Source: Drosophila persimilis
Taxonomy: Eukaryota > Arthropoda > Insecta > Diptera > Drosophilidae
Assembly (NCBI RefSeq): GCF_003286085.1
Contig: NW_020825425.1
Span: 62,001-126,000 of the forward strand
Reading direction: 5' to 3'
DNA length: 64,000 nt
Under the pieces are notes generated by a model that did not search any database, had not been told where the DNA came from, and was given only the letters and a program-made list of their open reading frames with translations. Of the stretch, positions 44,812 through 54,395 are shown piece by piece. Position 1 is the first letter of the stretch. Each line of letters opens with the position of its first letter. Made by a program: the position numbers and the translations under genes.

Positions 44812-44825
44812 GTCAGGATGGCCGA
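44812..44825 (+). other. tRNA-Leu 5'-end-identical block before the 3' LTR
   Basis: GTCAGGATGGCCGA is identical to the first 14 bases of eukaryotic tRNA-Leu as known from the family. The 3' LTR starts three bases later at 44828. There is no ordinary long polypurine tract at this junction. Confidence 0.65.
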
Positions 44826-44827
44826 AT

Positions 44828-45120
44828 TGTAGCAAGGTAATAATTAGTGAGGCATTCAACTAGTATTTAAAATAGCATACAGCGCGCATTGGTATTTACC
44901 GCACCATCGATACACTCGGCGGGAAATACCAATAGTGAGATATCGGATAAGAAACATCGATAATAGAGTAAGTGCACTTTGTAAATGGCGATTGTGAGAG
45001 ACGGACGCGCAGCTAATAAAAAAGAGTTACATCAAATCGCCGGGCTTGTATTTTTATACCTAGACAGTTCACTCACGCACCGATATTGGTCACTACAATT
45101 CCCGGGTTAGACGGCCTACA
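44828..45120 (+). mobile_element. 3' LTR of the Mdg3-like deletion derivative
   Basis: 293 bases, one difference from the 5' LTR. It is followed by the ACTG target duplication. Confidence 0.93.
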
Positions 45121-45489
45121 ACTGTTTTGTGTCAAAATTTCGCCACACCCCCTACCACCCCCGCAAAGGACGAATATCTGGGGCATCCACAATATTGCAG
45201 ATTCGAGAAAACTAAAAACGCACAATCATAGAGAATGACAATATCTATCCGGTTGCTGAATCTGATTCAGTTCGGATCATTTTTGTAACCAAAAGCAGCA
45301 AATCAATTTGCAGTGGCTACGCAGCGCCCGACGTCACGCTCAGACTGATTTTCTGTCTCTCTCGCACGCACTCTTTGCCGTGTCGTTCAATATTAGCGGC
45401 GTTTGCCAGAGGAGAGCCCTACTGACTAAGTTTCGGGTATAAATGTAGAGTTGCGGTGTCCGCAGCAACTCACAACGTTCCCCTTCGTT
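45121..45489 (+). mobile_element. Helentron copy, 3' part (continuation of 42085-42653)
   Basis: Resumes after the target duplication with TTTTGTGTCAAAATTTCGCC and continues through the GA/CT-rich segment, the terminal hairpin and CCCTTCGTT. Part of the middle of the full element (about 130 bases around 41165-41300 of the complete copy) is missing. Confidence 0.88.
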
Positions 45490-45613
45490 TTAATATTAAG
45501 TATACATACATACTTCAACTTTGGCGTATTATTGGACTACCACTTCGAAATAATTCGACCGAGTATAAATTTTGATTTCGGGCAAAAAAATGGGAGTAGA
45601 TAAAACCGATGGG

Positions 45614-45960
45614 GACATGCAATAAATGTCTCGCTGCCAATAAATTACCACGCAGAAGCCGACACAGAAGTGGATGCAGGAAAAAGAGCACGTGTCGGGT
45701 GTTTTAGACTCTGGGATATCAGAGGTGCAGAAAGATGACGGCGTGGGTAAGCGTAAATTCGACGAAGATTTCGTCGATTTTTATGAATGCGCTGGACTCG
45801 GACTGGGTTCTGCATGTTCAGGAGCAACTTCGACCAATTCAAGGTACTCCAATCCCAACTTTGGCTGAGTGGGCACCTAAAGCGTCTTTTGATCCACTTC
45901 GAAATCCTAACTTACGCTGATGACAAGATGCCCCAGGAGCGGTTTCTGTGCTGCCTAAAA
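45614..45960 (+). pseudogene. TAF5-like segment, copy 2 (large internal deletion)
   Basis: The leader from AATAAATGTCTCGCTGCC (45620) runs into a frame with GVLDSGISEVQKDDGVGKRK and FDEDFVDFYECAGLGL. About 330 bases are then missing, and it resumes within the region equivalent to FCMFRSTFKKFN, ending with a divergent tail. The leader region is the stretch found inverted at 27484-27613. Confidence 0.5.
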
Positions 45961-46077
45961 ATAATATTATTTTGTTTATAGAAAAAAACGAGGAAATACG
46001 GATATTCTAGTCTATAACTCTCGACTTCGAGGACCAACGCGTGTGAATTTACAGTAATTTTCTTTGGTTCTTTTTAG

Positions 46078-46318
46078 TCAAATTGCGTGAGGATCATCAT
46101 TAGTCTTCTTGCACATTGGCTTGTTGGATTTGCGAGATTTACGAGACTTGCGGAGTGGCTTTGAGCAGCTTTTCTTGGACCTCCTGCTTTTGCGCTTTTT
46201 GCAAGCCGACTTCTAGTGTCTGAGCTTTCCACAACTCGCCTTCTTGGGCTTACTCTTAGCACAGGTGGGCTCTCTTTTACGCGTCCAGAAACATTCCCCC
46301 TCCTCCAGGGAGAAATCA
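46078..46318 (-). pseudogene. Basic Cys/Lys/Arg-rich (protamine-like) frame, copy 2
   Basis: On minus the acidic start FSLEEGECFWTRKREPTC is in one frame with AKSKPKKASCGK, KSACKKRKSRRSKKSCSKP and the end MCKKTNDDPHAI. The only interruption is one stop (TAG) between GKLRH and KSACKK, where copies 1 and 3 have a Lys codon. The product would be about 75-80 residues, small and very basic with regularly placed cysteines. This is the copy that best supports the basic reading frame. The alternative frame is also open (129 residues, 46463-46074). Confidence 0.5.
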
Positions 46319-46331
46319 TGAGGTTTTTTCC

Positions 46332-46508
46332 ATGGCTAGTAGCAAGTCCGTAGCGACTTCGATCAGTGCTAAGAGCTGTGACGAGCTGCGTGCCATGATC
46401 TATGAAGAGATGGAATTGCAGTCGGTGCTCTGTGATCAAACATCTAGCGTAGTCAACTCTCAAGGACTAACAATGTCACGTCGTCAACGCTACGATATAA
46501 GGATGTAA
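46332..46508 (+). CDS. Small unrecognised ORF (58 residues)
   Basis: ATG at 46332 reads MASSKSVATSISAKSCDELR and continues AMIYEEMELQSVLCDQTSSV to a stop at 46508. It is found only beside module copy 2, head-to-head with the basic frame. Amino-acid composition looks protein-like but no family is recognised. A chance ORF is possible. Confidence 0.25.
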   Translation: MASSKSVATSISAKSCDELRAMIYEEMELQSVLCDQTSSVVNSQGLTMSRRQRYDIRM

Positions 46509-46509
46509 A

Positions 46510-49500
46510 AGATATTGTTTGTAGTGGGGCGGATCGAAGCTCAATTCTCCAAACGTCAAAATCGTTGATCCAGTTAACCTCTTAGAAGCCGTCGCGAGAA
46601 ATAAAAAGCTGTGTTTCGTGATAAGTGGGGGTTTATTGGTTCTGGGGCGCGGTTGTTCGACCGTTTGAATCGGTGGTGGAAACGTAACTAACTAACTCTA
46701 TGCCTTATGATGCTTTTTCTCTATGCTGGCTTGAGCGCCGTGTGGAACGTGACCTGTGGATCGTAGACCTCTCGAGCGCCCCTACGAGCGCGCGAGCGCA
46801 TGTTGGGACCGGAGCGCCCGGCGTTGGCACAGAGCGCGGCAATCGTCTCCTGCTGGCCTGAACATCCTCCCACACCTTGCAGGATTGCAAAGTATGGCTG
46901 GGTGCACGCCCCCGGACCCGATTCATCCAAAAACAACGCTCTGGACTTGACAAGGACGTCGACTCAGTGTCGCTCCACATGCGCAAAACAGGGCTTGATC
47001 TTGAGGAATCTATGGATAGTGCCGTGGGTCCTACGACGGGGCGATCTTGGAACGGGTGAGTGGCACATTTAAGACATTGGAAATAGCCGCCCGGTTACAT
47101 AGTCTGGTGAGGCTATGTTGATCTAAGGACGGATTCACCTTCGAGATCAGGCTTGAATTCGGACCGGGGCATTGAGCTTTCATACAGTACAAATTTTTGA
47201 AATATTTCCGTCGGTCAGGAGACCGTTCGAAAACTTCTGCTGAGGGAGCTGGAAGGAAATTGCTGTCGTAAAAAGACCCCGAGTCTTCTACCAGTTTGAT
47301 AGGTCGTCTGGAAATTTGACTCGAGAACGATGAGATTTGATTCATCACCTGAGGCACTGGACCTGTGAGTACCCAGCCAAAAATGGTCTCCTGCTCGAGG
47401 AGAGAGCCACAGATGTTGGTCAGTGAGCCACTTAACTGAATGGACGGAATGATATCCGCTCCAATCAGGACATCTATTTGTGAACTCTCATAGAAGGTCG
47501 GCAGGTCTCTCAAGAAACCTTGCGAGATCGGATGCGATGGAATATTCGCGGCCAATTCCGGAATAACGTAGGCTGTGGATTTAGTTGTAAGCCCGGCTTA
47601 GTCGGAGAACGGATGGAAAAATTGCAGAGCTTCTTTGACTGAGCGGATACGGCAATATTTAGGCCGGAGACCTGTGCCGGGATACGTTTGAATGACAATT
47701 TGATCATGTCCACAAGACGTGCTGTAATGAACGTCGCCTCTTAGCCAGAGTCGATCAGAGCGCGGGCGTGGAAAGTTTTTCCCAGGTGGCAAATATTAAC
47801 GATGGTCGTGACTAGGACAGCACTCGTGCCGGAGGCGATATACGACTGAACGTTTGGCTGGGCTTCGGACGAACTTGGATTTTGTACGCTTGGTACTCGT
47901 AGATGTAGTTCGGGCCACGCTGAGGAATTTTGTGCCGTTGTGGAAATAGCCTCGCTGGAGTTTGCTGGATTGCTACGGTGTAGATGCGTATGGTGCCGGT
48001 CTCCACAAGTTATGCAATTGTAGGCGCTCTGGCATGCTCGTATCTTGTGGCCCCTTGCAAAGCAAATAATGCTGCTGTTGCTTAATGTAGTCGGAGCGAG
48101 CGTCAGCGGCCATTTGAAGGATGTAAGGGCATAAACAGATTGGATGATACTCTTTGGAGCAGAGATCACACGTGCTCCTCGTTTGATTCCCTGTGGTCTC
48201 GAACGAGTGGGCACTCCTAGGATAAGGACTTCCTTGAGACCGAAACGGATTGCTTCTCGAATTATCTGAAGTGCATATGCTCGCACTGGAGTAGACCTGA
48301 GTCTCCATGCCTGGATGGCCGTCCTCGGTCACTTCGAGAGACAGGTACCGCTCCGCCAGGAACTTGTCCATGGCGTGCCAGGTGGGAATTTCGCACTTGT
48401 GCGTCACGGATTGCTCCCAAAGCTATAGGGTCGTCTTTGGCAGCTTAGCGGAAATGAGGTACACTAAAACTCCGTCAGCGAAAACGCTGTCTGTGGAAAC
48501 CTCGGAATGGGTGAGTGTCGTGAGGCACTTGTGGACGGCCCTCTGGAGCTCTTTTAGCGCTGCTGCTGACTAGGTACGGATTTTGGACAGACTGAAAAGG
48601 ATCTTCAGCTGGGCCTTGAGTATCAGCCGCTTGTTTTGGAAACGCTCACGGAGGGCGTTCCATGCGGACGCGAAACCCTCGTTCGTAAGTGGAGCCTGTG
48701 CCACTAGGTCGTGGGCTTCACCGCTGGTCTTTTTGTTGAGGTAGAACATTTTTTCCACTGCATCCAACTTTGGTTTTTCTATGTAGATGGCGGTGAACAG
48801 GTCTCGGAACGTGGGCCACTGCTGGTAGTCCCCACTGAAAACTTCAGTGGCACATGGAGGGAGGCGGCAAGCGCCGGAAGTCGGCACTTGAACGGCCAGT
48901 TGCGGCGTGTGAGGGACACGCTCAGCTCGAGCTGATCGTTCAGTTCGGCCAGGCATTACGCGTAGACCGCGTAGCAGTCATAGTACATCTCTTGGACATC
49001 CGCTACACCCTCTGGATCCTCTTCCGCCATCGTCACCGAACACGCCTCAAACTCCGCGTCCACATTTGCCCACAGGCTTCGGAGTTGTTCTCGATGGACT
49101 TGGGAGAGCGAGCGGATTGGTGTGCTAGCATCTGGAGCGCTGAGCTACTGGTCGAAGCGGGTCAGTCAGCTTGCAGCCAAGGCAAACTTAGACTGTGCGG
49201 AACTGGCGGCCATAGTGCTAAGAGCCGTGCGAGGGACTCCCGAGGGGATTAACAAGGCCTCGAAGGCATGTGGTGCGTGAGCCCGGCCACAAGCAACGTC
49301 GTGCTCGTAACGATGGAGGTGGTGATGGACAATTCAACTCCGTGGAGCAATTAGAGCAGCACATTGGTCCCACTGTCATGGGGGCGTTGGTTGCGGGGTG
49401 TGGTGTGATGCGCTCATTATAAGTCGGGGGACGGATTGTATCGAAACCTTTTAGGTTCGTTACACCCTCCCCTTTCTTCCCCGACGAGAGTTACGAAGAC

Positions 49501-49771
49501 TCGAGCGTAGGGTGTGCGGCGGTGGATCCGGTACGTTTGCTCGAACCACCAACTGTCGAATAGGGTCCGACCCTGCGGCTCTAGTCGCCACCGTACTTCC
49601 TGGATTCGGCAGGATTCGGTTGGCGGTGTTCGTTGTCCACTCTGGCGGAGCCACCGTCCAACGGGCGGCGTACTCGGCAGCACATAGCTCTTACACCTCA
49701 GGCGTCGGGGTGCGTTGTGTTGACGTCTCCGCGTAGTCGTCAATTTCCATGGGTTCGTCGGCGTTGGCGTT
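46510..49771 (-). mobile_element. BEL/Pao element 3 (gag-protease only)
   Basis: On minus, gag starts near 49760 (MEIDDYAETSTQ) and runs through frame-broken pieces (49654-49460, 48956-48570, 48407-47973, 48286-47741), the protease (RALIDSG) and the post-protease region LIGADIIPSIQLSG...ETIFGWVLTGPV (47555-47031). The left end, 46510-47030, is probably the element's 3' LTR or junk joined by deletion: AATAAA on minus near 46638 supports an LTR. RT and integrase are absent. No LTR pair was found. Confidence 0.7.
47031..49760 (-). pseudogene. BEL/Pao element 3 gag-protease region
   Basis: Recognisable parts are EVFSGDYQQWPTFRDLFTAI, RFQNKRLILKAQLKILFSL, the cysteine cluster CFARGHKIRACQSAYNCITC, CGDRHHTHLHRSNPAN and the protease block. 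Several frameshifts and stops separate them. The FNILPRFSG-type capsid blocks follow the BEL gag order seen in elements 1, 2 and 4. Confidence 0.75.
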
Positions 49772-50300
49772 ATTTTAATAAAACCAAAGAATAAAGAACA
49801 AAAATTCAATAAAAATACTAGAACTAATTATTTGAAATTAAAAAAAGGAAATTTGTAGCTACAGATGTTGCTCCTACGGAGAACAACCTTCAACTAAACT
49901 GAGTCCTGGTCGTGGCTTTGCTTTCGATCCGACATATTTTATTCAACTTATTCGACAGTGTTTCATACCGTATCGATACCTATCATCAATTGCTGTGCTA
50001 TATCCAGAACAACATTGAAATCCTACTGGGCACGCTGCATTGGACACGGTTGCGTCTGCGCAATCCTTTTGGTAATCTCATCGCTCACTCGTTATGTAAG
50101 CAGGCCACTCAGCTGCTTATGCGTATATCGAAGTCGATTGCAACTGTGGAAACTATTGAAACCCTGTTTCCTCTTTTCAAGAACGACTCGTGTGCTGTGT
50201 GGACGGACACCTGGCGTATACTTACAGTTGTCACGTTATATTGAAATCGCCCTATAAATTCCTATATCAGAATTGGTAATCGCCACAATATGAAGAAATC
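49772..50300 (+). pseudogene. Unrecognised host-like segment (110-residue frame)
   Basis: The AT-rich spacer 49772-49833 matches the spacer after module copy 1 (34745-34808), which links it to the repeated unit. A frame at 49912-50244 reads YHQLLCYIQNNIEILLGTLH and NPFGNLIAHSLCKQATQLLM. An overlapping frame upstream has RGFAFDPTYFIQLIRQC. Hydrophobic/helical character and normal codon use suggest a former exon, but no family is recognised. Confidence 0.35.
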
Positions 50301-50403
50301 TAATAAAAAAAAAAAAAAAATTCAACGAACCCTGGCAAAAGACAGATGAGGACATGCAATAAATGTCTCGCTGCTTATAAATAACCACGCAGTTGCTGAC
50401 ACA

Positions 50404-50987
50404 GTTTTAGACTCTGGGATATCGGAGGTGCAGAAAGATGACGGCCTGGGTAAGAGTAAATTCGACGAAGATTTCGTCGATTTTTATGAGTGCGCTGGAC
50501 TCGGACCGATCCAGCAAAGGTTCTGTAGTACCGTACCAGATAAGGTGCCCGAAGACTATGAGCAGATGTTCGAGACGATCGGGAAGGTCACCAAGGAAAT
50601 GGTTGACTTTCGTAAGTATGAAGTATACGTGATGCTGTATCCCACTCTGGCCATTGCTTACCTGCAAATGGTGTGGAGCGGAAAGTTGCAGAGGGATATA
50701 TACTTCGTAGGTAGGAACAAACAGGAGCTGTATGACTCGTACAAGAGGCGCATCGAAAAGCTCATGCTGATCCGCAAGCCACTGGACGTACCACAAAGGG
50801 CCCTGGAACTGCTATCTGGTGCGGATAAAGTAAAGTTCTGCATGTTCAGGAGCACCTTCAAGAAATTCAACGTACTCCAATCCCAGCTTTGGCCGAATGG
50901 GCACCTGAAGCGGCTTTTGGGCCACTTCGAAATGCCCCAGGAGCGGATTCTCTACTGCCTAAAAATAAAATTATTTTGTTTTCAGAA
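50404..50987 (+). pseudogene. TAF5-like segment, copy 3 (most complete)
   Basis: An open frame of about 195 residues. It starts VLDSGISEVQKDDGLGKSKF, continues FDEDFVDFYECAGLGPIQQR, YEQMFETIGKVTKEMVDFRK and YEVYVMLYPTLAIAYLQMVW, and ends SQLWPNGHLKRLLGHF. The run Tyr-Glu-x-Leu/Met-Phe ... Tyr-x-x-Glu ... Leu-Tyr-Pro ... Tyr-Leu-x-Met-Val-x-x-Gly matches the order of the conserved N-terminal (NTD2) domain of TAF5/TAF5L, a TFIID/SAGA scaffold. Flies have a testis-specific TAF5 (cannonball). No WD40 part is present, so this is a fragment or a shortened derivative. It follows a TTGCTGACACAG acceptor-like junction. Confidence 0.5.
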
Positions 50988-51084
50988 AAAAACTTGGAAA
51001 TACGGATATTCCAGTCTATAAAACTCGACTTCCAGGACCAACACGTGTGAATTTACAGTAATTTTCTTTGGTTCTTTTTAGCCA

Positions 51085-51309
51085 AATTTCGTGAGGATCA
51101 TCATCTTGGACTTTGACTTGTTGGATTTGCGGGATTTGCGAGACTTGCAGGGTAGTTTGAGCATCTTTTCTTGGACCTCCTGCTTTAGCGCTTTTTGCAA
51201 GCCGACTTCTTGCGTCTGCGCATTCCACAACTCGCCTTCTTGGGCTTACTCTTAGCACAGGGTGGCTCCTGAAACATTCCTCCTCGTCCAGGGAGGAATC
51301 AGTCGACAC
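51085..51309 (-). pseudogene. Basic Cys/Lys/Arg-rich (protamine-like) frame, copy 3
   Basis: The acidic start DSSLDEEECF is followed by a deletion and frame change. The basic part (KSKPKKASCGMRRRKKSACK) is present but carries a stop after KKR and loses the C-terminal cysteine block. The alternative frame gives a 97-residue open stretch. Position and orientation relative to the TAF5-like copy are the same as in copies 1 and 2. Confidence 0.4.
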
Positions 51310-51594
51310 TATTGCAGGAGCTGTTGGCCGGCTATGGCATCCCGTTCAGTGCAGAGCAAGCTGCTGCTGTTGCCTTGCTTAATGAGTCCTATGGAGATTG
51401 CAGGTCGATAGTCAGGCTGTAGAGAGCAAAAGAGAACTGATGCACTCATTAGTGGATTTAAATGCGTAAAGAACTCAACCCACGGTACCGAGCTCTGTGG
51501 CCTGGGGAGATCGCAAGCCAACGATGCGCTGCGACATGTACCGCCCTCTGTCCATGGTACATGGATGGAAACCTGCGTTTGCAGTCCCTCAGGT
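51305..51594 (+). pseudogene. Unrecognised host-like exon segment, copy 3
   Basis: Parallels 34384-34692 with LLQELLAGYGIPFSAEQAAA and LLNESYGD, and with the donor-like CAG/GTAATT at 51594. A stop falls at the same place in both copies, so it may be genuine or shared by descent. Confidence 0.35.
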
Positions 51595-51810
51595 AATTTA
51601 AATATGGTAAGAGAGCTCATCTTAGAAATTTTTTATAAAACTTGTACGAGCTAAGTCCCTTCAACAGTTTTCCAGTGGAATCCGTCTACCCAATTAAGAC
51701 CTTCCTTAATCCGCTCGATGTAGTTCCTAGCTCATTCGTTTTATTTCGTATATCTCTTAAATCTAGTGATCATAATTCAGATCGTTTTGGCTCGATACAT
51801 CAAATTAATT
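51595..51810. other. Unassigned sequence between module copy 3 and BEL element 4
   Basis: Opens with the region after the putative splice donor, shared in part with 34693-34745. The remainder to 51810 is not recognised and shows no convincing frame. Confidence 0.5.
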
Positions 51811-51815
51811 CACAT
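51811..51815. repeat. Left target-site duplication (CACAT) of BEL element 4
   Basis: CACAT here and at 54768-54772 flanks the element exactly. Confidence 0.85.
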
Positions 51816-52241
51816 TGTGGGGATAATGTTTTTTATCCCCAATCGGCCGACTAATTATTTCGAATTAAATAAAACTCGGCGCAGAAATAAAATTACGATA
51901 TGTTCTTTAATGCGTGACATCCAAATTGCAAAAGTGGCTTGCCTGCCCTTTACATGGCCGCTCCGATCGCTAAGCGCAGCTACGCTCGGCCGACGTCGGT
52001 AGGCAGACGCAAAGCGGAGATAGCGAAGAGCGAGCTGGCAGAGAGCGTTTAGCAGGGCAAGCACGCGCAAAGCTTTAACAAACAAATGAGTGACATAGAC
52101 ATAAGTAACAAACAAAATAAGCGGCTGAGGGCTTCTTTACGAAGGCGCCTTGTCGTGATTACATCTTGATCATCGGGAACCTCTGTAATTGCATAGAATG
52201 GCAGGAAATTTGCCAATGTAGAAATTGTTGAAAGTTGAAAT

Positions 52242-54017
52242 TCATTTAGCGTGAATATGTAGGTTTTTAATATATCGAAAAGTTCGCGCTGCATTTCCTG
52301 ATTCTCCGATTGCAGTTTTTCCACTTGCACCTGGCTGCTTCCTGCATTGCTGCTCTAAGTTTTGGTACTCCAGCGTTGTGGGCCGAAAATCGCCATTAGA
52401 GATGCAAGAGGAATTTTCAAAAGCGGCTAAAACTGCACGCTTTTTCTCCGAGCTATCAATGTTCCCTGACACTATCCAACCAAGTTTTGTCTCCTGCAAT
52501 GTTGGCAATTGGTCTGATAGTCGAATCTGTCCGACGCACATTAAATCGAAGAACAGACCACCACCTATCAACAGATCGATACGTTGGGGCCTGGAAAAAT
52601 TAGGATCAGCTAGTTTTAGATTATTCGGCGTGGGCCAATCCTTTGCGTCTAGCCCGAAGTTAGGCTGCATTTCCGTAATTGAGTTGGTGACAATTGCAGC
52701 GAAGGAAGCTCGATAGCTTGCGTCCTGGGATTGTACAACTATATGTACAGACTTGCTCGAAGGTAGAATGGAATCTCCGATACCGGAGATGTTAACATAA
52801 GACGAGCGGTGATCCAACTGCAACTGATTAGCAAGTCTAGATGTTACAAAGTTTGCCTGTGATGCAGAATCAAAAATGGCACGACATGGGATAAGTGCTC
52901 CATAACGATCTGTTACATGGACGGGGGCAGAAGGTAGCAACACGTTCTGGCTAGGCTGAGATTTCTGACTCGAGGGGGGAGGGCTAGTATATTTGCTTGC
53001 TACTAGGGCACTCGCAGCATCATGCTGGGTCGATTCCGTGCTCGGCGACGGCAACTCAGAGCCAGCGCCCGACTGTATGTGGAGCAGTGTGTGTTGTTTG
53101 GCCTGGCAATGCCTTCAAAGTCCTGACCTGCACCTCTGCAATTCATGGCCTTTGTTGAGGCCGTTCAAACACAAGCGGCTCTTCTTTGCTTCTTTGTATC
53201 GTTCAAACGCAGAGAGATTCAGGAATGCCTGACATCTAGATATGTAATGCTAGGAGGAATTGCAATGGTTACATGTGGGGTTAGGATGGTTGTTACTGGA
53301 GGTGATAAGGGTGACAGGTTTACTTTCTCCCACCTGCTGGCTAGGAATTGTTACCATAGCCGATCCCAAAATTTTCCAGCATCCGACATCTTGCTTCCAA
53401 GAATGAGGCCATGCTTGACCACCGAGGCAATCCTGACGTCGGCAAGTTCTATTCCCATTTCTCCTTGGTCTTGTGGTCCAATTTCGTGCCTATGATGACG
53501 ATCAGCAACCCATCGGAAATCTCCCGCGGGGTCGCCAAGGTCTGAAGTGCACGCAAGTGCGTTCCTCCAAGGAACGAATCGTATCCAGCGCAGCACCATC
53601 TAGACATCCACGAAGATATTGGAATTTTTCGATGATTGGTATGATGGTCTTTGTGCACAATTGTCGAGAACATCGAGTGGAATTCTAGCCAATCCATGTA
53701 GTTCCCACCGAATCGCGGAAGCTGCAACTCGGGCATTCGAGAACGGCCTACACTATTATAGGCGAACAACGACGAATTCCCCTCGAGAATATGCCGAGCC
53801 GTCGAAATCCAGGAAATCCAGCCTTTCAAGGCTCGTTTGAGCGGCATTGAAAATCGGCATTCATTCGCTCGATTTGCTCTAAGCGAGCTTGAAGTTCTGC
53901 CTCATCTAACTCGGCAAGCTCTTCCTTGGTGAGAAAGCGATCCATGGCCTTTAGTTGGCGCGCTACATCACTCGGCATTGCTGCGTTCGCGACATTGGTA
54001 GGCTCAGGTGCTGCCAT
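52242..54017 (-). pseudogene. BEL/Pao element 4 gag-protease
   Basis: Gag starts MAAPEPTNVANAAMPSDVAR at 54017, is frame-broken near 53830 and continues with RMPELQLPRFGGNYMDWLEF (53847-53449). The region around 53100-53300 is scrambled. The protease frame (53054-52242) has PCRAIFDSASQANFVTSRLA, Ala in place of the usual Gly in the active-site triplet, and LLIGGGLFFDLM downstream. It reads on into QLSTISTLANFLPFYAI near 52230 and the LTR remnant. Confidence 0.75.
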
Positions 54018-54395
54018 GTTGAGGTTTTAAAAGAGTCACTCAACACGACCGAAAAAGACACCCTGTATATGTATAAACGTGGGAACCGGAAACAAAGGGA
54101 TTACAGCTAATGCCTTTAGCTGTGCGGCTGTGCGAGCTGTCCGATTCCGCTTTGTACTCCGCTTGTGTGTATTAGTGAGTTCGCTGCACTGCCTACCGCA
54201 CTGCACTGACCAAATTGTTGCGACAGAGAAATTAATAGCCAGCAATGCGTGTATGTAGGTGTATGTACATAAGTATGTTTTAGCACCGAATTGTGCTTAA
54301 ACGCCGAAAATTTGCTAAGGCTAACGAATGTCGATCACGAACGATTATTAATTTACACTGCAACTCAGAGATCACGTCGGGGTCACCAAATTTTA

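Larger units (their letters stand above)
42654..45120 (+). mobile_element. Young, internally deleted Mdg3-like LTR element with 4-bp target duplication
   Basis: Two 293-base LTRs (42654-42946 and 44828-45120) differ by one base by eye (TTATATC versus TTACATC). The element is flanked by ACTG (42650-42653 and 45121-45124). The primer site TCAGAAGTGGGA (42950-42961) is complementary to the tRNA-Leu 3' end. Internal sequence has a gag N-terminus, the RT N-terminus and the integrase C-terminal GPY-like end; everything between is deleted. It is a non-autonomous deletion derivative inserted in a Helentron. Confidence 0.93.

Noticed and set aside
46705-47072. Several overlapping frames on both strands
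   Set aside because: GC-rich, lie in the probable LTR region of BEL element 3, and no frame shows protein-like conservation or motifs.
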